Shown here: piece after piece, positions 1-7,968 of the stretch
Numbering within the stretch: the stretch's first letter is position 1
Layout: every line of letters starts with the position of its first letter
Source: G965267185 sp965267185
Lineage (GTDB): Bacteria; Pseudomonadota; Alphaproteobacteria; UBA6615
Direction of reading: 5' to 3'
Assembly: GCA_965267185.1 (NCBI GenBank)
Contig: OZ253937.1
Location: 3,162,001 to 3,226,000, forward strand
Length of the DNA: 64,000 bases
The notes under the pieces: model-generated
Told to the model about the DNA's origin: nothing
Seen by the model: only the letters and a program-made list of their open reading frames with translations
The model's database searches: none
Made by a program: the position numbers and the translations under genes

Positions 1-1052
1 AAATGGTAGCCCGGGCAACGCGTGCTTCCGGTGCGCGCGGGGTGCTCGATACGGAGTTTCCGGTATCGAACAAGTTCGATCACCTGCCGGGCGAAAGCGC
101 GCCGCAGGGCATTTCGGCGTTCTTGTCGGTGCAGGAAGGCTGCGACAAATTCTGTACGTTCTGTGTCGTGCCCTACACGCGCGGCGCCGAATTCTCGCGG
201 CCCGTCACCCAGGTTTTGGGCGAAGCGCGGCGGCTGGTCGCCCAAGGGACGCGTGAAATCACGCTGCTCGGCCAGAATGTGAATGCCTATCACGGTTTGG
301 AAGAAAACGGCCGCGAATCGGGCCTCGCGAAGCTGATCGAGCAATTGTCTGAGATCGAAGGTTTGGCGCGGATTCGCTACACGACAAGCCATCCGCGCGA
401 CATGGATGACGCGCTGATCGCGGCCCATGGCGATCTCGACAAGCTCATGCCGTATCTCCACTTGCCGGTTCAGTCAGGTAGCGACCGGATATTGGCGGCG
501 ATGAACCGCCGCCACACGGCAGAATCGTACCGGAATACGATTGCGGCGCTGCGGCGGGCGCGGCCCGATATTGCTCTGAGCTCCGACTTTATCGTCGGGT
601 TTCCAGGCGAGACCGATGCCGATTTCCAAGAAACCCTGGCGTTGGTGCGCGAAACAGCCTTTGCGCAGGCCTATTCATTCAAGTACAGCGTGCGGCCAGG
701 CACGCCAGCGGGCAGCCTGGAGGACCAGGTGCCCGAACCAGTGAAGGACGAACGTCTAGCGGTGTTGCAGGAACTGCTGAATACCCAGCAGAACGCCTTT
801 AACGCGGCGACGGTTGGGCAAACCATTCCCGTATTGTTTGAACGCCAGGGCCGGCATGCCGATCAGCTGGTGGGCCGCAGCCCCTATAACCAAGCGGTGC
901 ATGTGGCCGTTTCGGCAGACGCGCTGGGAAGCGTGGCGAACGTTAGAATTGATTCATGTTTGGCCCATAGTCTTGGCGGTGTGCTTACTGAACTAGAGGG
1001 GCCTGTGCATAGCGGACCCTCGGTAGCGGTAGCGGAAAGGGTAGGCGCTTGA
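1..1052 (+). CDS. miaB: tRNA-2-methylthio-N6-dimethylallyladenosine synthase, 5'-truncated
   Basis: Radical SAM methylthiotransferase that adds the 2-methylthio group to i6A37 of tRNAs reading UNN codons. The window cuts off the N-terminal UPF0004 domain, so the true start lies to the left. What remains contains the radical SAM cluster motif CDKFCTFC, the following VVPYTRG segment typical of the family, the radical SAM barrel, and a C-terminal TRAM domain (about the last 70 residues). The last codon overlaps the TTG start of the phoH gene (TTGA), so the two are translationally coupled. The miaB-phoH-ybeY-corC-lnt order is strongly conserved in proteobacteria. Partial, but the family call is secure. 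Confidence 0.95.
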   Translation, partial: MVARATRASGARGVLDTEFPVSNKFDHLPGESAPQGISAFLSVQEGCDKFCTFCVVPYTRGAEFSRPVTQVLGEARRLVAQGTREITLLGQNVNAYHGLEENGRESGLAKLIEQLSEIEGLARIRYTTSHPRDMDDALIAAHGDLDKLMPYLHLPVQSGSDRILAAMNRRHTAESYRNTIAALRRARPDIALSSDFIVGFPGETDADFQETLALVRETAFAQAYSFKYSVRPGTPAGSLEDQVPEPVKDERLAVLQELLNTQQNAFNAATVGQTIPVLFERQGRHADQLVGRSPYNQAVHVAVSADALGSVANVRIDSCLAHSLGGVLTELEGPVHSGPSVAVAERVGA

Positions 1053-2032
1053 GTTCCTCCGAGGCGGTCAGCGTGACGCCAGGTCAAATACAGTTCGACG
1101 ACAACACCCTGTTGCCGGCGTTGTTTGGCCATCATGACGAACATCTGCTGCAGATCGAGCAGCTGCTCGATGTGAAGCTGCGCTATCGCGGCAATCACCT
1201 TGAAATATCGGGACCGACCACGTCGCGGGAAATTGCCGACCGGGCGATCGAGTCGCTTTATGCGCGCCTGAAAGACGGTCTCGAAGTTGCGCCAGGCGAT
1301 GTACAGGCGGCCGTTCGCATGGCTGCCGGCAATGGCGACCTCGACGAGAGCTTGTCGTTGCGCACCCGCAAGCGCACGATCACCCCGCGATCGCCGATGC
1401 AGGCCGAATATGTACGGGCGCTCGATCAGTCGGACCTCGTCTTCGGTCTGGGGCCGGCGGGCACCGGCAAAACCTATCTCGCCGTGGCGGTGGCGGTGAC
1501 CCATCTTCTACAGGGTAAGATCGACCGCATTATCCTGTCGCGTCCCGCCGTCGAGGCGGGCGAACGCCTCGGTTATTTGCCGGGCGATCTGCAGGAAAAA
1601 ATCGATCCCTATCTCCGCCCGCTCTACGACGCCCTACACGACATGCTGCCAGGCGATCAAGTGACCCGGCGGCTGGCCAATGGCGAGATCGAAGTCGCAC
1701 CCCTGGCGTTCATGCGCGGTCGTACCTTGAACCACGCCTTTGCGATTCTCGACGAGGCGCAAAATACCTCCGCTATGCAGATGAAGATGTTTTTGACGCG
1801 ATTGGGCGAGGGGTCGCGAATGGTGGTGACCGGCGACATGAGCCAGATCGACCTGCCGCCGGGAACGCGTTCGGGTTTGGGCGATGCCCTGGAAGTGCTC
1901 GATGGTATTCCTGGTGTCAGCATGGTGAACTTCACCGACGCTGATGTTGTTCGCCATTCGCTGGTGACGCGGATCGTGCGGGCCTACGATGCCCGAGACC
2001 GCCGTAAGAAGGCAGCCGATACAGACCGGTGA
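1049..2032 (+). CDS. phoH: PhoH-like ATPase (YbeZ type)
   Basis: Cytoplasmic P-loop ATPase of the PhoH/YbeZ family, 327 residues. It functions with YbeY in RNA metabolism and ribosome quality control; its exact activity is not settled. Walker A is GPAGTGKT (residues 135-142) and Walker B is in FAILDEAQN. An N-terminal KH-like segment (about 30-90) precedes the ATPase core. The start is TTG at 1049, sharing bases with the miaB stop. The gene ends in GTGA, which is also the start of ybeY. No better in-frame ATG lies nearby, and the length is normal for the family. Confidence 0.93.
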   Translation: MSSSEAVSVTPGQIQFDDNTLLPALFGHHDEHLLQIEQLLDVKLRYRGNHLEISGPTTSREIADRAIESLYARLKDGLEVAPGDVQAAVRMAAGNGDLDESLSLRTRKRTITPRSPMQAEYVRALDQSDLVFGLGPAGTGKTYLAVAVAVTHLLQGKIDRIILSRPAVEAGERLGYLPGDLQEKIDPYLRPLYDALHDMLPGDQVTRRLANGEIEVAPLAFMRGRTLNHAFAILDEAQNTSAMQMKMFLTRLGEGSRMVVTGDMSQIDLPPGTRSGLGDALEVLDGIPGVSMVNFTDADVVRHSLVTRIVRAYDARDRRKKAADTDR

Positions 2033-2562
2033 TCAGACCAACAACCCGCTTGCACGATATTATCGCAGTCGACATTGCTGTGGACGGCTGGCGTACTGAG
2101 CTTGCCGGTGAAGCGGCGGCGCAAACGATCGCAATGGAAACTGCCGAGGCGGCGCTCGCAGCTGCCGGGCCGCCGCATCCCGTCGAGATCGGTGTGCGGC
2201 TCACGGGCGATGATGAAGTGCGGGCTCTTAATAAGGAATACCGGGGGCGCGATAGCGCAACCAACGTGTTGTCGTTTGCACTCGCCCCCGACGCCGGCCC
2301 GGCTGAACTCGGACAGCAGCCAGAGGAAGCGCCAATGCTCTTAGGCGATGTTGTAACGGCCTATGAAACCTGCGCTCAAGAAGCGAAGGAGCAGACGAAA
2401 CCGCTGGCCGATCACCTGCGCCATATGGTGGTGCACGGGGTTTTGCACTTGCTTGGTTACGATCACGAAACCGAAGACGACGCAGCGCGTATGGAGGGGT
2501 TGGAGCGCGAAATTTTGAAGCATTTGGGCGTACCCGATCCCTATGCCCGGGCGGCGGCGTAG
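2029..2562 (+). CDS. ybeY: rRNA maturation factor / endoribonuclease YbeY
   Basis: Zinc-dependent single-strand endoribonuclease needed for 16S rRNA 3' processing and 70S quality control. The 177-residue protein has the diagnostic H-x3-H-x5-H zinc motif (H136, H140, H146 in HGVLHLLGYDH) and the upstream NVLSF segment. The start is GTG at 2029, overlapping the phoH stop by 4 bp, which implies coupled translation with its functional partner. It is followed after 21 nt by the CBS-domain gene. Length and motif both fit the family. Confidence 0.95.
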   Translation: MIRPTTRLHDIIAVDIAVDGWRTELAGEAAAQTIAMETAEAALAAAGPPHPVEIGVRLTGDDEVRALNKEYRGRDSATNVLSFALAPDAGPAELGQQPEEAPMLLGDVVTAYETCAQEAKEQTKPLADHLRHMVVHGVLHLLGYDHETEDDAARMEGLEREILKHLGVPDPYARAAA

Positions 2563-2583
2563 CAACTGGGGGCAAACGATTAA

Positions 2584-3492
2584 ATGGCGGATCTTCCCCG
2601 CAACGGAAAGTTAAGCGAACGCAGTGACGGGTCGGCCAACGGCTCGGCCTTGAAGTCTCTTGGCAACTGGTTTCGGGCGCTCGTTCCCGGCCGCAGCGAC
2701 GAGGGCACGGTACGCGAAGTCATCGAAGAGCTGATCGAAGACGTCGAGGATGACGACTCTACCGAGATCGGCGCCGATGAAGGGGCGCTGATCGTCAATA
2801 TCCTCAAGCTCCACGAGCTGACGGCTGAAGATGTAATGGTGCCGCGCGCCGCGATCATTGCGGCCGACATCGCCAGCAGCGTCGATGATCTGGTCGACAT
2901 CATGTCAAAAGAGGCCCATTCACGCCTGCCGGTCTACCGCGAACAACTCGATGACGTTGTCGGCTACGTGCATATCAAGGACGTATTGGTGGCGGTACGC
3001 CGCACCCGACAAGTGGCGGTGAAGGACATCGTGCGCGATATCCTGTTTGCTGCACCTTCGATCCGTGTGTTGGACCTGCTGCTCGAAATGCGTGCCCGGC
3101 GAACGCATATGGCGATCGTTGTCGACGAATTCGGCGGCGTCGACGGGTTGGTGACGATTGAAGATTTGGTCGAGGAAATTGTCGGCGAAATCGAAGATGA
3201 GCACGACACCGAGGGCCCGATCCTCATCCGCCGACCCGATGGGAGTATTCTGGCCGACGCCCGCACCGAGATCGAAGAATTAGAGAAGCTCGTCGGTGAG
3301 TTTGCCACCGAGGAGGAACGGGAGGAAATCGATACGCTTGGCGGGGTGGTTTTCAAGTTGATCGACCGGGTGCCGCGCCGGCACGAAGTGATCGCGCATC
3401 CGTCGGGACTCGAGTTCGAGATTGTCGATGCCGATCCGCGCCGGGTGAAGCGCCTGTGTGTGCGCGATTCGCGCCCCTCCGGCGACGACTGA
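2584..3492 (+). CDS. corC: CBS-domain protein of the CorC/HlyC family
   Basis: Cytoplasmic CBS-pair protein, 302 residues, matching the CorC/YbeX type that is linked to magnesium/cobalt efflux and lies between ybeY and lnt in most proteobacteria. An acidic N-terminal region precedes two CBS domains (about residues 75-195: the TAEDVMVPR start of CBS1 and the IRVLDLLLEM region of CBS2), followed by the DEFGGVDGLVTIEDLVEE motif and a C-terminal CorC/HlyC transporter-associated domain. There is no DUF21 membrane domain, so this is the soluble form. The hemolysin-type names used for this family are historical; ion handling is inferred from relatives. Confidence 0.9.
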   Translation: MADLPRNGKLSERSDGSANGSALKSLGNWFRALVPGRSDEGTVREVIEELIEDVEDDDSTEIGADEGALIVNILKLHELTAEDVMVPRAAIIAADIASSVDDLVDIMSKEAHSRLPVYREQLDDVVGYVHIKDVLVAVRRTRQVAVKDIVRDILFAAPSIRVLDLLLEMRARRTHMAIVVDEFGGVDGLVTIEDLVEEIVGEIEDEHDTEGPILIRRPDGSILADARTEIEELEKLVGEFATEEEREEIDTLGGVVFKLIDRVPRRHEVIAHPSGLEFEIVDADPRRVKRLCVRDSRPSGDD

Positions 3493-3541
3493 CGAATTGT
3501 TTACCGAGGCGGCCGCACAGAACCGTTAAAGATCGGCCCCG

Positions 3542-5155
3542 ATGTTTGCGAAGTTTTACAGCTACACACTGGGCCTAAGCCGCCAGCGCCGGACGGCGCT
3601 CGCCCTTTTACTCGGCGCCTTGTCCGCATTAGCGCTACCGCCGTGGCACATCGTGCCGCTAGTAATTCCTGCGTTCGCAGGGCTCTTGTGGTTGCTCGAC
3701 GCAGCCGCTCTGTCATCTCGGCCGTTGCGCTCTGCAACGATGACGGCCTGGCTGTTTGGCGTGGGGCATTTTTTGGTGGGGGTCCACTGGATCGTCGAGC
3801 CCTTCCTTGTGGACGTCCAACGCCACGGTTGGCTTAGCCCCTTTGCACTTGCCGGTCTGGCCGGCGGGCTGGCGTTGTTTCCGGCCGCCGCCGGTTTGCT
3901 GACCGCCTTTCTGACACGGCGGTTTGCGCTCGCTGGTGTGGCGCGGGTACTGGCCTTTGCCGCCGTCTGGGTGTTCTTGGAATGGGTACGGAGCTGGCTG
4001 TTTACCGGGTTTCCCTGGAACCTCACCGGCTATGTTTGGGCGGCTACGCCCCCGTTTATGCAGGCGGCGGCCCTCGGCGGTATTTTCGGTGTTAGTCTGT
4101 TGACGATAATTGCGGCAGCGATGCCGGCGGCGCTGGCCAGCCGCGGTGCACGAGGTTGGATCGCCGTCGCGCTTTTCACCATCGTACTACCGGGCGCGGT
4201 CTGGGTGGCCGGGGTACAGCGCTTGGGGGCGGCGCCTGTCTATGATTCCGGCAGCGCGACGGCGATGGTGCCTGGTGTGCGGCTGCGGATCGTCCAGGCG
4301 AACATTCCACAGAGCCAGAAATGGCTGCCTCAGTTGCGGGCGAGCCATTTGCAGCGGCACGTCGCGCTTAGCCGGCAGTCCTCGCCGCAACCGCCGAGCC
4401 ATGTGATCTGGCCGGAGACCGCGGTTCCATTCTTGTTGGCGAACGATGATGTCGCGCGTGAGGCGGCCGCCGTCGCGGTGCCGCCAGAAGGTTCCCTGAT
4501 TACCGGATCGCCGCGCCGCACAGGTGATGTCAACAATGCACGCTTCTGGAACGCGGCACATGCTATTGCCGCCGACGGCCAAATCGTTGCGAGCTACGAC
4601 AAGGCTCACCTGGTGCCGTTTGGCGAATACGTTCCCTTACGCGGAATCCTGCCGATCGATAAGCTGGTATCTGGCCAGGGCGATTTTTCAGCGGGTGCGG
4701 GACGTCTAAACTTAACGGTACCGGGTTTGCCGCCGGTCAGTCCGTTGATCTGTTACGAAGCTATTTTTCCGGGCGCCGCTGCGCGCCGCGATGAGCGGCC
4801 GGGCTGGCTCTTGAACCTGACCAACGATGCATGGTTCGGCACTTTCGCTGGCCCGCAACAGCACTTCGCGATCGCTGCGACGCGCGCGGTCGAAGAAGGC
4901 TTGCCGCTGGTGCGGGCCGCCAATACCGGTATCTCTGCCGTCGTCGATCCCTACGGCCGCACGGTTGCGATGCTCGGTATCGGCGTTGAGGGTATTTTAG
5001 ACTCTGGCCTCCCTCAAGCGCTGGCAACGCCGACGCCCTATGCGCGTTGGGGCAACCTATTGCCTGCAGGAGCGCTCGTAATTGTTGTCCTGCTAGTCGC
5101 TGTTCTGAGAAACGGCGACCGGCGCAGTGCGCCCGTGCGAAGCGATTCTCCTTGA
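3542..5155 (+). CDS. lnt: Apolipoprotein N-acyltransferase
   Basis: Inner-membrane enzyme for the last step of lipoprotein maturation, N-acylating the diacylglyceryl cysteine. The 537-residue protein has an N-terminal bundle of hydrophobic helices (about 20-225) and a nitrilase-like domain. The catalytic triad is visible as E292 (WPETAVPF), K354 (YDKAHLVPFGEY) and C404 (ICYEAIFP). A final hydrophobic helix lies near residues 507-524. It ends the miaB-to-lnt cluster. Many alphaproteobacteria have a small HTH regulator between lnt and metK; here there is none, only a 152-bp gap. Confidence 0.96.
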   Translation: MFAKFYSYTLGLSRQRRTALALLLGALSALALPPWHIVPLVIPAFAGLLWLLDAAALSSRPLRSATMTAWLFGVGHFLVGVHWIVEPFLVDVQRHGWLSPFALAGLAGGLALFPAAAGLLTAFLTRRFALAGVARVLAFAAVWVFLEWVRSWLFTGFPWNLTGYVWAATPPFMQAAALGGIFGVSLLTIIAAAMPAALASRGARGWIAVALFTIVLPGAVWVAGVQRLGAAPVYDSGSATAMVPGVRLRIVQANIPQSQKWLPQLRASHLQRHVALSRQSSPQPPSHVIWPETAVPFLLANDDVAREAAAVAVPPEGSLITGSPRRTGDVNNARFWNAAHAIAADGQIVASYDKAHLVPFGEYVPLRGILPIDKLVSGQGDFSAGAGRLNLTVPGLPPVSPLICYEAIFPGAAARRDERPGWLLNLTNDAWFGTFAGPQQHFAIAATRAVEEGLPLVRAANTGISAVVDPYGRTVAMLGIGVEGILDSGLPQALATPTPYARWGNLLPAGALVIVVLLVAVLRNGDRRSAPVRSDSP

Positions 5156-5307
5156 CAGGTTAGCCACGGTTTCTGCAAAACCGGAGCGCACCACGAGCTG
5201 CCGCGCTGGGTCACTTGGCGACATCTTCGGGCCTGAACACCACCGCTTTGAATGCGAGTGTAACGACAACTGCGTAGCGCAAGCCATATCCAACAGGAGT
5301 ATCCGAC

Positions 5308-6474
5308 GTGTCCAGCAGCAACTACTTGTTTACCAGCGAATCGGTTTCGGAAGGCCACCCGGACAAGGTCTGCGACCGCATATCAGATGCCGTTGTCGAC
5401 GCTTTTTTGACCGCAGATCCCCATAGCCGCGTGGCCGTGGAAACGCTGACCACAACCAACCGCGTTGTTATGGCCGGTGAAGTACGCGGCCCCCAGTCGG
5501 TCGACGCGGCACAAATGGAAAGTATCGCCCGCGCTGCCGTTCGCGACATCGGATATGAGCAAGAGGGCTTCCATTGGGAAAAGATGAACGTCGATTGTTT
5601 TGTCCATTCCCAGTCGTCTGATATCGCGATGGGTGTCGACGCCGCCGGCAACAAAGACGAGGGCGCCGGCGATCAGGGGTTGATGTTCGGTTATGCGTGC
5701 CGCGAAACCGATGCGCTCATGCCGGCGCCGATCTACTATTCGCACCAAATTCTCAAATCGCTGGCCGAGGCGCGCCATTCGGGTGCGGAACCCGGTCTCG
5801 GTCCCGACTCAAAAAGCCAAGTCACGCTGCGTTACGAAAACGGCAAGCCGGTCGGTGCAACCTCGGTCGTTGTTTCGACCCAGCACGCCGAAGACTTAGA
5901 ACAGGATGATGTGCGCGAAATCGTGCGCCCTCACGTGTTGAACGTGCTGCCTGACGGCTGGATGTGCGAGGAGGATGAGTTCTACGTCAATCCGACCGGG
6001 CGCTTCGTCATCGGCGGACCGGATGGTGACGCCGGTCTGACTGGCCGTAAGATCATCGTCGATACCTATGGCGGTGCGGCGCCCCATGGCGGCGGCGCGT
6101 TTTCCGGCAAGGATCCTACCAAGGTGGATCGGTCGGCGGCCTATGCCACGCGGTACCTCGCGAAGAACGTCGTTGCGTCGGGTCTCGCGGACCGGTGCAC
6201 CATTCAGGTGGCGTACGCCATCGGCGTCTCCCATCCGCTGTCGGTTTATGTCGACACCTACGGGACCGGCAAAGTCGACGAGGAGAAGCTGGCCGATACA
6301 CTACGCGAGGTGATGGACCTTAGCCCCCGTGGTATCCGCGAGCATCTTGGTTTGAGCCGCCCGATCTACGCTCGGACCGCCGCCTACGGGCATTTTGGAC
6401 GCGACCCGGAAGCCGATGGCGGATTTTCATGGGAGAAAACGGATCTTGCTGACGCGCTAAGTAGCGCGTTTTAG
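5308..6474 (+). CDS. metK: S-adenosylmethionine synthetase
   Basis: Makes SAM from ATP and methionine; the product feeds the many methyltransferases in this window. The 388-residue protein shows the family signatures GHPDKVCD near the N-terminus, the FGYACRET loop and GGGAFSGKDPTKVDRS. The start is GTG at 5308, chosen because AGGAG at 5295-5299 sits 8 nt upstream. The 152-nt leader contains a small perfect hairpin (CGGTTT/AAACCG, 5167-5183), but I could not fold any of it into a known SAM riboswitch class. The reading frame ends inside a palindrome that may act as a terminator. Confidence 0.97.
   Translation: MSSSNYLFTSESVSEGHPDKVCDRISDAVVDAFLTADPHSRVAVETLTTTNRVVMAGEVRGPQSVDAAQMESIARAAVRDIGYEQEGFHWEKMNVDCFVHSQSSDIAMGVDAAGNKDEGAGDQGLMFGYACRETDALMPAPIYYSHQILKSLAEARHSGAEPGLGPDSKSQVTLRYENGKPVGATSVVVSTQHAEDLEQDDVREIVRPHVLNVLPDGWMCEEDEFYVNPTGRFVIGGPDGDAGLTGRKIIVDTYGGAAPHGGGAFSGKDPTKVDRSAAYATRYLAKNVVASGLADRCTIQVAYAIGVSHPLSVYVDTYGTGKVDEEKLADTLREVMDLSPRGIREHLGLSRPIYARTAAYGHFGRDPEADGGFSWEKTDLADALSSAF
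6452..6472 (+). terminator. Palindrome with short T-run overlapping the metK stop
   Basis: ACGCGCTA (6452-6459) and TAGCGCGT (6462-6469) are perfect reverse complements around AG and are followed by TTTT (6469-6472), which includes the first base of the metK TAG stop. The T-run is short, so termination is probably partial and trmB may still be co-transcribed. Confidence 0.4.
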
Positions 6475-6479
6475 AGGCG

Positions 6480-6503
6480 CGGCGCTGGAGTAATCCGGCG
6501 CCG
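6480..6503 (+). other. Stable GTAA-tetraloop hairpin between metK and trmB
   Basis: CGGCGCTGGA (6480-6489) pairs with TCCGGCGCCG (6494-6503) across a GTAA tetraloop; the only imperfection is one G-T pair. No T-run follows, so it is more likely an RNA-stabilising 3' structure for metK, or a cis element for trmB, than an intrinsic terminator. Confidence 0.55.
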
Positions 6504-6530
6504 TGGAACCTGGTCAGTGAAGCTCTAGCT

Positions 6531-7238
6531 ATGAGCGCGCGCGCGCCAGAAACCGACCCCCGTTTTCACGGCCGCCGCCGCGGCCGCCGCTTACGCAAGC
6601 ACCGTGAAGAAATTCTCGACACTCTGCTGCCGAAGCTCGCGCTGCCGAGCCCCCTGCCCGATTCAGAAATTGATCTACCGGCGCTATTTCCGCGCCCGAT
6701 GCGCAGCGTGTGGCTTGAGATCGGCTTCGGCAACGGCGAACATTTGATCTGGCAGGCGCAGCATCATGGCGATATTGGGTTTATTGGCGCCGAACCTTTT
6801 CTCAATGGGGTTGCGCGGCTGCTCTCTTATATCGACGATAGCGGCGTCGACAACATTCGTATCGTGCCAGACGATGTGCGACCCCTTCTGAGTAAGCTGC
6901 CGGCGGCATCGCTCGGCCGGGTCTTTATCCTGTTTCCGGACCCATGGCCGAAGACGCGGCATCATAAGCGGCGCCTGGTCAATAAGGAGACATTGGATCA
7001 ATTGGCCGATGTTATGGCCGACGATGCCGAGCTGCGCTTGGCAACCGACGATGCCGACTATATGGCTTGGATGTTGCGGGTCGGGTTATCCCATCCGGCA
7101 TTTGAGTGGTTGGCGCGGCGGCCCGACGATTGGCGCCACCGGCCGGATGACTGGCCGCCGACCCGCTATGAAGAAAAGAACCGGAGCGGCGGTCTGGGGG
7201 CGGTTTTCCTGCGATTTCGCCGCCGTGCGCGGGACTAG
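6531..7238 (+). CDS. trmB: tRNA (guanine-N7-)-methyltransferase
   Basis: Class I SAM methyltransferase making m7G46 in the variable loop of tRNAs; 235 residues. The SAM site is EIGFGNGEH, followed by the conserved IGAEPFLNG and the FPDPWPKTRHHKRRL motif, which is diagnostic for TrmB. A basic Arg-rich N-terminus (about 10-25) could contact tRNA. It follows metK by 56 bp; trmB next to metK is common in alphaproteobacteria and pairs a SAM maker with a SAM user. The C-terminus is rich in Arg/Asp/Trp, as is usual. Confidence 0.95.
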   Translation: MSARAPETDPRFHGRRRGRRLRKHREEILDTLLPKLALPSPLPDSEIDLPALFPRPMRSVWLEIGFGNGEHLIWQAQHHGDIGFIGAEPFLNGVARLLSYIDDSGVDNIRIVPDDVRPLLSKLPAASLGRVFILFPDPWPKTRHHKRRLVNKETLDQLADVMADDAELRLATDDADYMAWMLRVGLSHPAFEWLARRPDDWRHRPDDWPPTRYEEKNRSGGLGAVFLRFRRRARD

Positions 7239-7256
7239 GAATATGGTTTTGCGCGC

Positions 7257-7284
7257 TTGCGTTTTTGGCGATCATCCCTATATT
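7257..7284 (+). promoter_or_regulatory. Putative sigma-70-type promoter of rimP-nusA-infB operon
   Basis: TTGCGT (7257-7262) and TATATT (7279-7284) are separated by 16 bp in the trmB-rimP gap. The predicted start would be near 7291, about 145 nt upstream of rimP. This is consensus matching by eye only. Confidence 0.5.
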
Positions 7285-7325
7285 TACCCCATAAATCCCA
7301 GATACTTGGAAACAAGTGAATAAGG

Positions 7326-7358
7326 GGTGGCCCGGAAAGAACCGGCGCCGCCTTTTTT
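7326..7358 (+). terminator. Intrinsic terminator in the rimP leader (candidate attenuator)
   Basis: Stem GGTGGCCCGG (7326-7335), loop AAAGAA, then CCGG (7342-7345), a one-base C bulge and GCCGCC (7347-7352), followed directly by six T (7353-7358). This is a textbook Rho-independent terminator. It lies downstream of the putative promoter at 7257-7284 and 76 nt upstream of rimP. It could simply end trmB transcription, but its place after a promoter and before the nusA operon suggests attenuation. Confidence 0.75.
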
Positions 7359-7434
7359 AATGCGATTTTCCTGGCGTACCGGCGGGAACGCGCACAAACG
7401 GGATTAGCGGAGTTAGACGAGACACAACGACCTT

Positions 7435-7962
7435 ATGAGCCTTGTTAGCGATACGGCGCAGACCGATACCGTTCTGGCGCTGATTGAACCGTCTTTGACC
7501 GACCTCGGTTATGAAGTCGTGCGCATCCGGTTGCAGGGCGACGGTCGGCCGGTCTTGCAGATCATGATCGACCGCGCCGATGGTGCCGACGTGACGGTCG
7601 AAGATTGCACGTTGGTGAGCCGAACGGCGTCCGCGCTGCTAGATGTCGCCGACCCGATTGCCGGCGCCTACGAACTTGAGGTGAGTTCACCGGGGTTGGA
7701 CCGCCCGTTGACCCGGCCTAAGGATTTTCAAAGTTTCAGCGGAAACGAGGCCCGGATCGAGCTGAAGGCCGCTATAGATGGCCGCCGCCGTTTTCGTGGA
7801 CGGCTCCTTGGGCTGGACGGCGACACGGTACGCATGGCGGTCCCGCTCGATGCCGACGAAACCGAATTCGCGTTGCCGCTCGACGCAATTGTGAAAGCGA
7901 AACTTATTCTAACAGACGAACTCCTCGCTGCCGCGCAGCGAGCAGAAACCAACCAGGGATAA
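7435..7962 (+). CDS. rimP: Ribosome maturation factor RimP
   Basis: 30S subunit assembly factor, 175 residues, with the two RimP domains: an N-terminal alpha/beta domain containing GYEVVRIRLQ and VTVEDCTLVSR, and a C-terminal SH3-like barrel after the family signature YELEVSSPGLDRPL. It begins the rimP-nusA-ylxR-infB operon seen throughout bacteria; nusA starts 6 nt after its stop. The ATG at 7435 is preceded by a 76-nt gap to the leader terminator. No metY tRNA precedes it, unlike E. coli. Confidence 0.95.
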   Translation: MSLVSDTAQTDTVLALIEPSLTDLGYEVVRIRLQGDGRPVLQIMIDRADGADVTVEDCTLVSRTASALLDVADPIAGAYELEVSSPGLDRPLTRPKDFQSFSGNEARIELKAAIDGRRRFRGRLLGLDGDTVRMAVPLDADETEFALPLDAIVKAKLILTDELLAAAQRAETNQG

Positions 7963-7968
7963 AAGGCC

